Positions 53,804 to 62,412 of a stretch of 64,000 nucleotides of DNA are shown piece by piece. Position numbers and translations under genes: made by a program. The notes under the pieces are model-generated. The model was not told where the DNA came from, ran no database searches, and saw only the letters and a list, made by a program, of their open reading frames with translations. This DNA is from Mesorhizobium sp. L-8-3 (GTDB lineage: Bacteria > Pseudomonadota > Alphaproteobacteria > Rhizobiales > Rhizobiaceae): the NCBI RefSeq assembly GCF_016756615.1, contig NZ_AP023262.1:6077501-6141500 (forward strand). Reading direction: 5' to 3'. Numbering within the stretch: the first letter of the stretch is position 1; each line of letters opens with the position of its first letter.

Positions 53804-55144
53804 TCAGATCATGCCCCTTTCCTTCCACTTCGCCCAGATCGCCTGCATCGCCTTCTCGGCCATCGCGACCGCATCCTCCGGCGTATCGTAGCCGGTCGCC
53901 ACCTTGGCGAACATGGTGTTCAGCGTCCAATTGCCGAAGGCTTCGTCAATTGCAGCGTTCGAGTAGCCGGGATAGCCGACATTGGTCGCCCAATCGAGCA
54001 CGTCCTGCAGCACGGAATACTTGTCGGGCGGGACTGCCTTGGCATCGGTGGCGACCAGCTCCTTCAAGTCGGGCACCGTGTTGGCGAAGCAGGGGAAGTT
54101 GTAGAACTGGCTCGCCTTGAAGGCCACGCCGAAGTTGTTGATGTAGTCGACCAGGAATTTCTGCGCGCCCTTGATGTTCTGCGAGAATTTCCAGATCACA
54201 TAGCAGTCCATCACGTGCTCCAGCCCGATGCGCCGCACCGGGCCCTCCGCCGCCTTGGCGAGCGCGATCTTCTCGTGGATCGGCAGATTGGTGTTCTCGC
54301 CGGTGCGGGTAACCGAAATGGCGTTCAACACCAGCGACGATCGGCCGGCGAGCATTTGCCGGTTGTTCGACGAGGCGTCCCAAGCGAGCACTTCCGGCGT
54401 CATCGCCTCTTCGAACAGCGCCTTGACGAACTTGAGCGCCTCGACCGTCTGCGGCGAATTGATCGTGAGATTGCCCGTCTCGTCCTGCTCGTGCGCACCG
54501 AACGAATACATGATGGCACGCATCGCCATGGCGGTATCGAGCTCGGCTGACAGTCCGATGCCCACAGGAGTGCCGGTCGCGTCCTTGATCTTTTTGCCGC
54601 CGACGCGAACATCCTCCCAGGTATTCGGCGTCATGGCGATGTCGCCCCACAAATCGGAACGATAGTTGACCGGGTCGGGCACGAAGCTGTCGGAAAACGC
54701 AAAGTACTTGCCGGTCTTCGGATTGAAGGTGCTCTTGACCGCCAGGTCGACCGGCTTGCCGTAGGTCTTTTCGCACTCGGCATAGACGTCCTTCATGTCG
54801 ACCACCTGATCCTCATAGACCGAGGGCGGCGAAAGGAACATCACAAGATCATGACCCTGCTGCGCGGAGACTTCAGCCGCCGCGCGCGAGGGAATAAGGG
54901 CGAGATTTATGTTGTCGACGACAACTTCCGTGTCGTTCTCCGCACCCCATTTCTTGACGTATTCGGTGTTGAACCAGGTGTCGTAGGCCGGAACGAAATG
55001 GCTCCACTGCAGGATCTTCAGCGTGCTGGCGGCGCTGAGGGGGGTCGCGTGGAAGAACGGACCAACGCTTGCGGCGATGCCAGCGGCGGTGGCGGTCTTG
55101 ATCACATCGCGGCGCGACGGGCCGCGGCTCTTGCGGATTTGCAT
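53804..55144 (-). CDS. ABC transporter extracellular solute-binding protein, Tat-exported
   Basis: 446 residues from ATG 55144, with GGGAGG 6 nt upstream. A twin-arginine signal (SRRDVIKTATAAGIAASVG) suggests export in folded form. LKILQWSHFVPAYDTWFNTEYVKKW near 42-66 is the opening of family 1 sugar-type binding proteins, and a C-terminal TPEDAVAMAEKAMQAIWAKWK is also typical. The ligand (sugar, polyol or other) is not clear. First gene of the operon 55144 to 50881. A start at 55330 would hide the Tat motif. Confidence 0.92.
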   Translation of the reverse strand: MQIRKSRGPSRRDVIKTATAAGIAASVGPFFHATPLSAASTLKILQWSHFVPAYDTWFNTEYVKKWGAENDTEVVVDNINLALIPSRAAAEVSAQQGHDLVMFLSPPSVYEDQVVDMKDVYAECEKTYGKPVDLAVKSTFNPKTGKYFAFSDSFVPDPVNYRSDLWGDIAMTPNTWEDVRVGGKKIKDATGTPVGIGLSAELDTAMAMRAIMYSFGAHEQDETGNLTINSPQTVEALKFVKALFEEAMTPEVLAWDASSNNRQMLAGRSSLVLNAISVTRTGENTNLPIHEKIALAKAAEGPVRRIGLEHVMDCYVIWKFSQNIKGAQKFLVDYINNFGVAFKASQFYNFPCFANTVPDLKELVATDAKAVPPDKYSVLQDVLDWATNVGYPGYSNAAIDEAFGNWTLNTMFAKVATGYDTPEDAVAMAEKAMQAIWAKWKERGMI

Positions 55145-55856
55145 GCTTGCCTCCCTTGGAAGTTCATTGGAGATTCTCTCCGTGAACGTGACGACAGGCT
55201 TTTCCACTCCCGACGCCGGGCAACCTGTTCGTCCAATGCAGCCATGATGCACCGCACGCCTGATGGCATCCGTTCGGGACAGATCAGTCTGCACGCTCCG
55301 AACAACGATCCAAAGGGTCGTCAGCGACAATACCGGGCGTCTCGGCTCCAGGTCAGCAAGCCACTTCCGTGGCGACCCGATCGCCCATTCTGCTAGGTCG
55401 CTTTCGCGTCAATTAGCAAATACTAACATTGCTCAAAGGGTTCCGCATTGCTTTTTTGGCGCGTGGCGCCCTCGCGGGCGGTCCTCCTGGGCCAAATGCA
55501 GGCGAAGCACAGGTCGTCCGGACCCGCGAACCGCCAGACCTTCCTGGGCGAGATCATCAGGGGAGGCATTTGGCGAGAAATGCCACCTCATCGTGCACTC
55601 TGCCGACCTTCCGAGAGATCGACGCGAAGGTCCAGAACGGGTCACGGGCGTGAATTCAACCGAGGGCAGGTGAATTTCCAAATGGGATCGAATGCGGACT
55701 CCCCCCGGAGGGTACCAGACGTCGGACTTTCACCGGTTGAGCGCCGCGCATCCATTTGGACGCGCAAAGGACACTCCATCACTTGTGATCTACGCATCGT
55801 GATCACTTGTGATCTACGCATCGAATCGAGATGCGACGTCGAGACGGGCAGCGGAC
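55145..55856. other. Intergenic region with two 22-bp direct repeats
   Basis: About 710 bases. A 22-bp sequence (ATCACTTGTG...ACGCATCG) occurs at 55778-55799 and again at 55802-55823, 24 bp apart. Immediately after it begins the sequence duplicated at 62413. CGCATC at 55817-55822 can pair with GATGCG at 55831-55836. The ABC operon promoter should lie in 55150-55400. No gene could be supported. Confidence 0.5.
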
Positions 55857-57372
55857 CTACTCGACGGGCGAAAAATGGAAGACCGTGAATGCATTAGCAT
55901 AGGTATAGGCGGGCTCGCCTGCGCCGTGGGTGCGCCGATAGACGGGGCCGCAGCGGGGCCGGCCGAGCAGCACGTTCTCGCTCTGCTCGCACAGCATGTC
56001 CCGATCGACAAAGGCGGTTCCCGTGACGATTTGTGTCGGCGTCCGAAATGCCGTCTTGCCGTCGCGACCGAATTGCAGGAGAGCCGACTCGCCCGCTTCG
56101 GTCTGTCCCCGCCATGTCCGCCCGAGGGCGAGGCGCGAGATGTCCTCCCCCTTCAGCCTGTCACGATCGTCACCGCGAAAGTCAAAGGGCCATTGGGGAA
56201 TACCGGCTTCACGCATGGCGTCGAGGACGCGCTCGAGGTCCTGACCATTGCGAAAATGGGCATACTGAACACGCCAGAGCTCGATGGAAATAAGGGGGGT
56301 CGTACGGCGCGCCTCCGCCGCCACGGCGCGGGCCTCGCTCAAACGACCGGCGCGGGCATAGGCCGCGGCGAGCAGACCAGAGATGCCGACCTCACCACGC
56401 AGTGCTTCGGCACGGGCGCGCTCCAGGGTTTCAATGGCCCGAACGTAATCGCCATGCAACAAAAACGCCATTCCGGCAACTTGCCGTTCGCTCATTGAGA
56501 GGTTGGGGTTGAACTTCTGCGCGGATTCGATTGCAGCGACCGCGTCGGCATGGCGGCCAGAGAAAGTGAGGACCAAGCTCAGCACCGCATGTGCCTCGGA
56601 GTCGCTGGGCCCCAGCGCTACTGCCCGGCGAGCAGACACAAGTGCCTCCTCATATCGGCGATCCACGACCTGGAGACCGGCGAGGATGGCATAGGGCCGC
56701 GAAGATTCGGGATTCAGCTCCAGCGCGCGGCCGGCCTTCTCATAGGCCCGTTTCCGCGCCACGGGACCCGGCAAGATGTCGTCAAAGACGTTGCGCCAGA
56801 TATCGACAGCGGTGCGCGCGTCCGCGGCATAGGCGTCGGCGAACGCAAGATCAAGCATGGTCGCTTTCGTATAAAGCTGCAACGCTTCCCTTAGAAGACC
56901 GGTTCTCGCCGCCTGCTCACCACGGAGATAGTAGTCGTAAGCTTCGAGGTTCGCGGTTGGCGGCCGCGCCAATTGCTCTTGCTCCGACCCCGTCGGCCAC
57001 ACGCCGAGCGCCTCGACGATATGTCGGACCACCTCCTCCTCGATTGCAAAGACATCTGACGCGTTGCGGTCGAACTCCTTGACCAGCAGGTGGTCGCCAG
57101 TCGCCGTATCGATGAGATTGGCGTTGACATGGATCCGGTCAGCGCTTCGCCGGACGCTGCCTTCCACGACGTACCGGACATCGAGATCGCGCGCCACGTC
57201 TCGCAGGATGCCCGGTCGGCCCTTGTACGCGAAGACCGAATTGCGGGCGATGACGACGAGCCCCGACAGCTTGGCGAGGTCCGTGATGAGATCGTCGGTG
57301 ATACCATCGGCGAAGTATTCCTCCCCGGGATCGCCGCTTAGGTTTGCAAACGGCAGAACAGCGAGCGATGGC
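55824..57372. repeat. Duplicated regulator segment, copy 1 (copy 2 at 62413-63961)
   Basis: The two copies keep a constant offset of 6589 bp, with no indels. Positions 55945-56811 appear identical to 62534-63400. Both sides differ: four substitutions in the last 90 coding bases, and about 23 amino-acid changes in the 187 residues encoded upstream of 56811. Similarity ends near 57372. Both copies have the same orientation. Confidence 0.9.
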
Positions 57373-58361
57373 GTCTCGGCAAGCGGCGGGCCGCTTCCCC
57401 TGTCCCTCCAAGCCATGAATGCATAGAGTGCTCCAACGCCAATCAACACAATTGCTATGAGACCCGCAATAAGCCCAGGCGTGATTCCAACGCGGGCGAT
57501 CTTGACTGGAGAGCCTGAAGCAGAAGTTATCTCCCCGACAACTCGGTCCACAAAGTAGTCGTCCCTCGCACCGCTCAGATAATCGAAGGGCATGATGGCT
57601 ACTGACGGCTGACCCCGCCGCTCGGTGGCCACAGCCGCGGCTGCAATTGGGGACTGGATTTCCCTGTAGAGCTGCTCGGTTTCCAGTTCCGGATGGACAC
57701 CCAGCTCGCGCTGCAGCCAGTCACGGCAGATCTGAAACTGGCGCAAGGCTTGCCCGCGCTGGCCCGCCCCAGCGTAGAGGCGCATCAACGCCCGGTGCGT
57801 TTCTTCACGCAGCGGATCGAACTGCAGGAGACGCTGCGCAGTCTTGATCGCAATCTCACCTGATTGCGAGGCGACCAACCGCGCCAGGACTTCAATGGCA
57901 AGATCATGCAGGCGCGTGCGTTCAACCACCAGCCAATCTGCAAAGCCGCCTTCCGGCAGGGTTAGTCCGACCAGCAAATCGCCGCCATAGAGTTCGGCGG
58001 CGCGTTCCAACTCGCCGGCTGCGGCGAGTTGTTCGAACTCGATTGCGTCGACTTTGATGGCCGTCAGATCAAGGGTGATCGTCTCGCGGTCAGCAAGCAC
58101 AACTGCTGGCTCGCCAAACGCCCGGCGAATCTCGGCGAGAGCCTGCCGCAGGCTGGCGCGCGCCTGCCTCTCGTCGCGATCGCCCCACAACAGAGCTGAC
58201 AGTTGCTCCCGCGACCAACCCTTCGGGGGTGAGAGCGCCAGACAGGCGGCCAGCGCCCTGAGTTTCCTGCCCGGAGGTGTAAGGTCCCGTCCGTCCGCCG
58301 TTCTGATCTCGAAACCACCTAGCAGACGCAAATAGAGTGAGACCCCACCTCGCATGTCCAT
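55857..58361 (-). CDS. BTAD/TPR transcriptional regulator with transmembrane segment
   Basis: 834 residues. Order: an OmpR-like DNA-binding domain (about 8-100, SLYLRLLGGFEIRTADG to QARASLRQALAEIRRAFG); a bacterial transcriptional activator domain, BTAD (about 105-245); a single transmembrane helix (about 300-320, GLIAGLIAIVLIGVGALYAF); a TolB/adenylate-cyclase-associated domain (LAVLPFANLSGDPGEEYFADGITDDLI, about 330-460); and TPR-like repeats to the end. It is a membrane-bound regulator of the CadC-like type with its sensor outside. It is divergent from the molybdenum-oxidoreductase cassette, which it probably controls. Its 3' part is duplicated at 62446. Confidence 0.88.
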   Translation of the reverse strand: MDMRGGVSLYLRLLGGFEIRTADGRDLTPPGRKLRALAACLALSPPKGWSREQLSALLWGDRDERQARASLRQALAEIRRAFGEPAVVLADRETITLDLTAIKVDAIEFEQLAAAGELERAAELYGGDLLVGLTLPEGGFADWLVVERTRLHDLAIEVLARLVASQSGEIAIKTAQRLLQFDPLREETHRALMRLYAGAGQRGQALRQFQICRDWLQRELGVHPELETEQLYREIQSPIAAAAVATERRGQPSVAIMPFDYLSGARDDYFVDRVVGEITSASGSPVKIARVGITPGLIAGLIAIVLIGVGALYAFMAWRDRGSGPPLAETPSLAVLPFANLSGDPGEEYFADGITDDLITDLAKLSGLVVIARNSVFAYKGRPGILRDVARDLDVRYVVEGSVRRSADRIHVNANLIDTATGDHLLVKEFDRNASDVFAIEEEVVRHIVEALGVWPTGSEQEQLARPPTANLEAYDYYLRGEQAARTGLLREALQLYTKATMLDLAFADAYAADARTAVDIWRNVFDDILPGPVARKRAYEKAGRALELNPESSRPYAILAGLQVVDRRYEEALVSARRAVALGPSDSEAHAVLSLVLTFSGRHADAVAAIESAQKFNPNLSMSERQVAGMAFLLHGDYVRAIETLERARAEALRGEVGISGLLAAAYARAGRLSEARAVAAEARRTTPLISIELWRVQYAHFRNGQDLERVLDAMREAGIPQWPFDFRGDDRDRLKGEDISRLALGRTWRGQTEAGESALLQFGRDGKTAFRTPTQIVTGTAFVDRDMLCEQSENVLLGRPRCGPVYRRTHGAGEPAYTYANAFTVFHFSPVE

Positions 58362-58602
58362 CGCGGATCTGCCTGTCGGAATGAGTGGCCTGCATTGAAT
58401 TTTACGCGCAATTTACGGCAGCAGCAATTCCAGCTTACGGAGAGATGACGAGCACGTGCTTCAATCTACCCATAGCGAATACATCGAGAATGGGCTTCAG
58501 GCACAGAGCCAGGCTTGTTGCGAGAGGCAAAACCAAGCATTGGGGCTCCGCCTCTTATTCTCTGCGCGTTTGACGCCGCGACGCTCGTTCAGGGAGAGCA
58601 TC

Positions 58603-59781
58603 ATGCCTGATCTTTCACGCAGGGATTTCGTCATCACAGGCACTGCGGCAATCGCTGCGTTGACCGCATCACAGGCCATCCCGGTTCATGCTTTCCCGAG
58701 CCAACCGGGCGAAGAGGTTATCCCTTGGCTCGATCAGCCGCCAGCAAACCCGGTGCCGGACGCGGTCGCGAACCAGCTTCAGTGGGAGCAGCTGAACTCG
58801 TGGCTGACACCCAACGACAAGTTCTTCAGCATTGCCCACTACAACCGCCCGGTAATCGATGCGGAGACATGGAAACTGGAGGTCGGGGGCTTGGTCAAGC
58901 GGCCGCAGGCCTTCACGTTGAAGGACCTCATGGCACGGCCGCGGCAGGAGGTCGTCTTCACGCTAGAATGCTCCGGAAATCACGGGCACCCATGGTTCCT
59001 AGGAGGAATCGGCACAGCGAAGTGGGTGGGAACGCCGCTCGCTGCCGTTCTCGCGGAAGCCGGCGTCTTGGAGAATGGCATCGAAGTGGTCTTCTTCGGT
59101 GCTGATGCCGGAGAAGAGATCGTTTCGGCATTGGCAAGCGGACCCGTAAAACGCGATATCAAAATGCGGCAACACTTCGCCCGATCGATGTCGCTCGCCG
59201 ACGCTATGAATCCCGATAACCTGCTCTGCTACGAGATGAACGGCGCACCGCTTCCGCCGCCCAACGGGTTTCCCATGCGCCTCATCGCGCCAGGTTGGTA
59301 CGGCATCGCCAATATCAAGTGGCTAACGCGCATCGAGGTTCGACCCAGGCGCCTAATGAACCGCTATATGGCGCGTGACTACGTGACTATTCGCAAGGAG
59401 ACGCGCGATGGTGAAACCGTCTGGACCGAAACCTCGGTCGGCCGTGCCTTACTCAAGTCGGTAGCCGCCAAGGTCACCCGCAAGAACGGGCAATTTCGCA
59501 TCATCGGCGCTGCTTGGGGCGCCCCCATTGACCGGGTGGACGTGCGGATCGACCAAGGGCCCTGGCAACCGGCGACCATCGATCGTAGCGAACAGGCCAA
59601 ATATGCATGGACGATATGGTCTCTGGACTGGAAAGATCCCTTGCCGGGAGAGCACTCGATTACCGCGCGCGCCATTGACACGACAGGGCAGATGCAACCC
59701 GCCATGGACGATCCGCAGATCGCCAACAAGCACACCTACTGGGAAAGCAACGGTCAGGTGACGCGACGCATCCGGATGTGA
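58603..59781 (+). CDS. Tat-exported sulfite-oxidase-family molybdopterin oxidoreductase
   Basis: 392 residues from ATG 58603, with AGGGAGAG upstream. A twin-arginine signal (LSRRDFVITGTAAIAALTAS) directs it to the periplasm. The oxidoreductase domain has WKLEVGGLVKRPQAFTLKDLM near 89-109 and VVFTLECSGNHGHPWFLGG near 116-134, where the Cys should bind molybdenum; WVGTPLAAVL follows. The C-terminal Moco-dimerisation domain has WGAPIDRVDVRIDQGPWQPA near 305 and ARAIDTTGQMQP near 352. It may be sulfite dehydrogenase (SorA-like) or a related oxidase. First of four plus-strand genes, divergent from the BTAD regulator. Confidence 0.88.
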   Translation: MPDLSRRDFVITGTAAIAALTASQAIPVHAFPSQPGEEVIPWLDQPPANPVPDAVANQLQWEQLNSWLTPNDKFFSIAHYNRPVIDAETWKLEVGGLVKRPQAFTLKDLMARPRQEVVFTLECSGNHGHPWFLGGIGTAKWVGTPLAAVLAEAGVLENGIEVVFFGADAGEEIVSALASGPVKRDIKMRQHFARSMSLADAMNPDNLLCYEMNGAPLPPPNGFPMRLIAPGWYGIANIKWLTRIEVRPRRLMNRYMARDYVTIRKETRDGETVWTETSVGRALLKSVAAKVTRKNGQFRIIGAAWGAPIDRVDVRIDQGPWQPATIDRSEQAKYAWTIWSLDWKDPLPGEHSITARAIDTTGQMQPAMDDPQIANKHTYWESNGQVTRRIRM

Positions 59782-59807
59782 CGATGACTGCGAGGAGCGA
59801 GAATGCA

Positions 59808-61196
59808 ATGAAGAGGCCAATTTCCGTCACCATCCTTTTCGCCGTCAGTTTGATACTTGCGCAGGCACCGCAGAGTGGTACCGCGTCAGCCGCTGGATCA
59901 AGCGAGCCGCAGGTTTGGCAGTGGAAAACATGGGTCATCGATAGTCCCAACCAGTACCGCGTTGCTGCTCCACCCGATGTCGCCGCCACGGCGGTCGAGA
60001 TCATGAAGCTCAAGGACATGGTCCCGCAGCGCACGTCTGCTGCGCTTGATACCATTGCCTATTGGGCTACCGTCGGCCCATCCTACCGGTGGAGCGAAAT
60101 CGCGGTTAACGAGGCCCTCCAGCACGGTTTGAGCAGCCTTATTGCAAATCGCGACCTGTCTCTGCTCCATGTCGCCATCTATGACGCGATGGTCGCCGCC
60201 TGGGACAGCAAGGATGCCTACAACCGTCCGAGGCCCAGCGCTTTCGACAGTACGCTCAGTAGCGTAGTGCCGAATCCGACGAGCCCATCTTACCCATCGG
60301 AGGAGGCCGCGGCGGCCGGAGCGGCAGCGTCGGTTCTAGCCTACGTCTTTCCTGACCGCGCCGAATTTTTTGCGGAAAAGGCCGAGGAGGCGGGCCGTTC
60401 GCTGCTCATTGCGGGTATCGCCTATCCGAGCGACGTGAGTGCGGGCTTCGAACTCGGGCGCAAGGTGGCGACCGAGGTGATCGAGCGCGGAAAAGCGGAC
60501 GGCTCCGATGCGAAATGGACCGGGAGCGTCCCGACCGGGCCGGGCAAGTGGAACGGCACGAACCCGGTTCTGCCGATGATGGGAATCTGGAAGCCTTGGG
60601 TCCTGTCCTCGCCGAGCGAATTCAGGCCAGAGCCGCCGCCAGCCTATGATTCTGCCGAGAAGGCCGCCGAGCTATCAGAGCTCAAGCAGTTCAAGCGGAC
60701 ACCTTTGACCAATTCCATTGCGTCCTATTGGGAGGGGGCTGCCGGTGGTCCGCGGTTCTTTCAATACTGGAACCAGCAGACCAGCATGAAGCTGCTGGAA
60801 TACGGCCTTGGCGCCGATCCAGCGCGAGCGGCGCGGGCTTACGCGCTCGTGAGCATAACCTTGTATGACGCCGGAATCGCCTGCTGGGATGCCAAGTACG
60901 CCTACTGGGCGATCAGACCGTTCCAGCTCGATCCCAACTTTAAGCCGCTCTTCACCACGCCGAACCACCCAAGCTATCCCGCTGCCCACGGCTGCTTCTC
61001 GACGGCGGCGGCGGCCATCCTAGGCTACTTGTTCCCGCGCGATGCGGCCGCCTTCGATGCGCTTGCGCTTCAAGCCAACGAATCGCGCATCTGGGCTGGA
61101 ATCCATTACCGCAGCGACACGGTCGCCGGCCGTAATCTCGGCTTGGCGGTGGCCAACAAGGTGATCGAGCGCGCCCGCCAGGACGGTGCCGAGTGA
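59808..61196 (+). CDS. Vanadium-dependent haloperoxidase/PAP2-like exported protein
   Basis: 462 residues from ATG 59808 (GAGGAG upstream); GTG 59778, overlapping the previous stop, is the alternative. The signal peptide is KRPISVTILFAVSLILAQAPQSGTASA. The C-terminal half holds the whole vanadate/phosphate site: KYAYWAIRP (K-x6-RP), HPSYPAAHGCFS (the PSxxxH motif) and SRIWAGIHYRSDTVAG (SR-x5-H-x3-D). The N-terminal half shows a weaker copy of the same plan (KDAYNRPRP, SPSYPSEEAAAAG), as in two-bundle haloperoxidases. It either oxidises halides with peroxide or removes phosphate; sequence does not tell. Confidence 0.87.
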   Translation: MKRPISVTILFAVSLILAQAPQSGTASAAGSSEPQVWQWKTWVIDSPNQYRVAAPPDVAATAVEIMKLKDMVPQRTSAALDTIAYWATVGPSYRWSEIAVNEALQHGLSSLIANRDLSLLHVAIYDAMVAAWDSKDAYNRPRPSAFDSTLSSVVPNPTSPSYPSEEAAAAGAAASVLAYVFPDRAEFFAEKAEEAGRSLLIAGIAYPSDVSAGFELGRKVATEVIERGKADGSDAKWTGSVPTGPGKWNGTNPVLPMMGIWKPWVLSSPSEFRPEPPPAYDSAEKAAELSELKQFKRTPLTNSIASYWEGAAGGPRFFQYWNQQTSMKLLEYGLGADPARAARAYALVSITLYDAGIACWDAKYAYWAIRPFQLDPNFKPLFTTPNHPSYPAAHGCFSTAAAAILGYLFPRDAAAFDALALQANESRIWAGIHYRSDTVAGRNLGLAVANKVIERARQDGAE

Positions 61197-61298
61197 TCAT
61201 GACAGTAGGGGCGCCGAACCAATCCCGACCCAATCCGCTTGCCGCTTTCACTAGGCAGGCCCGAGGCGTATGATGTTTGGCCTTTCGAAGGCGCGACC

Positions 61299-61883
61299 AT
61301 GCTTCGAATCGTTATGATAGCCGTTGTGCTGATGGCGTCGATGGGCGCTGCAGCGGGCGCCTCCCTGTTTGACGCTGTGAGCGCCGGTGACATCGCTGGT
61401 GTCGAGCGCCTGCTGGGAAGCGGAGCCGAAGTGGACAGCCGTGATCGCGACCAAGCTACGCCTCTGATCGCTGCCGCGCTGAATGACCAGCCGGGCGTTG
61501 TGGAGCTTCTACTCAACAAAGGTGCTGACGTGATAGCGCGTAACGCCGGAGGCTTCACGCCGCTCCACGCGGCCGCTTATTCCGGCAGTGTGCGAATTGC
61601 AGAACTGCTGTTGGGCAAGGGCGCCGTCCTCGAGGACGCTGCCAACAAGGCTGGCGTGACACCGCTGATGGTCGCCGTGGAAGAGAATCACGTCGCCATG
61701 CTCGAACTGCTTATCGCCCGGGGCGCTGATATCAACCGGCCAGAGAGTCATGGGTACACGCCGATGACGCGCGCCGGCTTCAAGGGCCATAGAGACATCA
61801 TACGGGTGCTCAAACGCCACGGCGCTGTCTGCCCGCCGGCCGAGGTCAATGGCGCCTCGTTGTGCATCGAGATGAGGGACTAA
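61299..61883 (+). CDS. Exported ankyrin-repeat protein
   Basis: 194 residues from ATG 61299, with GAAGG about 8 nt upstream. A signal peptide (MLRIVMIAVVLMASMGAAAGA) precedes four ankyrin repeats (LFDAVSAGDIAGVERLLGSGAEVDS, TPLIAAALNDQPGVVELLLNKGADV, TPLHAAAYSGSVRIAELLLGKGA, TPLMVAVEENHVAMLELLIARGADI) and a partial fifth. Exported ankyrin proteins often accompany catalases and peroxidases as partners or protectors. 102 bp after the haloperoxidase gene, 14 bp before the YHS gene. Confidence 0.88.
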   Translation: MLRIVMIAVVLMASMGAAAGASLFDAVSAGDIAGVERLLGSGAEVDSRDRDQATPLIAAALNDQPGVVELLLNKGADVIARNAGGFTPLHAAAYSGSVRIAELLLGKGAVLEDAANKAGVTPLMVAVEENHVAMLELLIARGADINRPESHGYTPMTRAGFKGHRDIIRVLKRHGAVCPPAEVNGASLCIEMRD

Positions 61884-61897
61884 ACGGAGGACGGAAG

Positions 61898-62407
61898 ATG
61901 TACGGGGCAATCCAAAAGTACGTGGTCACCCCGACTCGGGAATCAGCATTTGTGGCGACATTCTCGATCACCTTGATGGTCGGTTGCGTTCCTACCCTCG
62001 CCGACTCCGTCAATACGGGCTATTTCGGCGGTGTCGCGATCATGGGCTATGACCCGGTCGCCTACTTCACCGAAGGGCGGCCGATGAAGGGGTCCGAGGA
62101 GTTCTCCTATGACTGGTTGGGGACCCCGTGGCAGTTCGCGAACGGCAAGCACCGTGAGCTCTTCATCGGTGACCCAACCAAGTATGCGCCACAATACGGC
62201 GGCTACTGCGTCGGGGAAGTGGCCGACAAAGGGGCCACGATCAATATCGATCCAGAAGCGTGGGCGATCATCGACGGCAAGCTGTACCTCAGTTACAGCA
62301 AGGAATACATGGCCAAGTTCAAGGCCCGCCCGAGCGATGCCTTGGCAGAGGCCGAGGCCAATTGGCCCGCCGTCAAGACTCAGCTTGAGCAAGACGGGTT
62401 CCAGTGA
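61898..62407 (+). CDS. Exported YHS-domain protein
   Basis: 169 residues from ATG 61898, with CGGAGGAC 5-10 nt upstream. A signal-like N-terminal segment (SAFVATFSITLMVGCVPTLA) includes a Cys that might be lipidated, though the lipobox is poor. The YHS domain: IMGYDPVAYFTEGRPMKGSEEFSYDWLGTPWQFANGKHRELFIGDPTKYAPQYGGYCVGEVADKG (about 46-110, landmark), then AWAIIDGKLYLSYSKEYMAKF. YHS proteins are thought to bind metals such as copper. Its stop lies 6 bp before the duplicated regulator segment. Confidence 0.88.
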   Translation: MYGAIQKYVVTPTRESAFVATFSITLMVGCVPTLADSVNTGYFGGVAIMGYDPVAYFTEGRPMKGSEEFSYDWLGTPWQFANGKHRELFIGDPTKYAPQYGGYCVGEVADKGATINIDPEAWAIIDGKLYLSYSKEYMAKFKARPSDALAEAEANWPAVKTQLEQDGFQ

Positions 62408-62412
62408 TGGCC

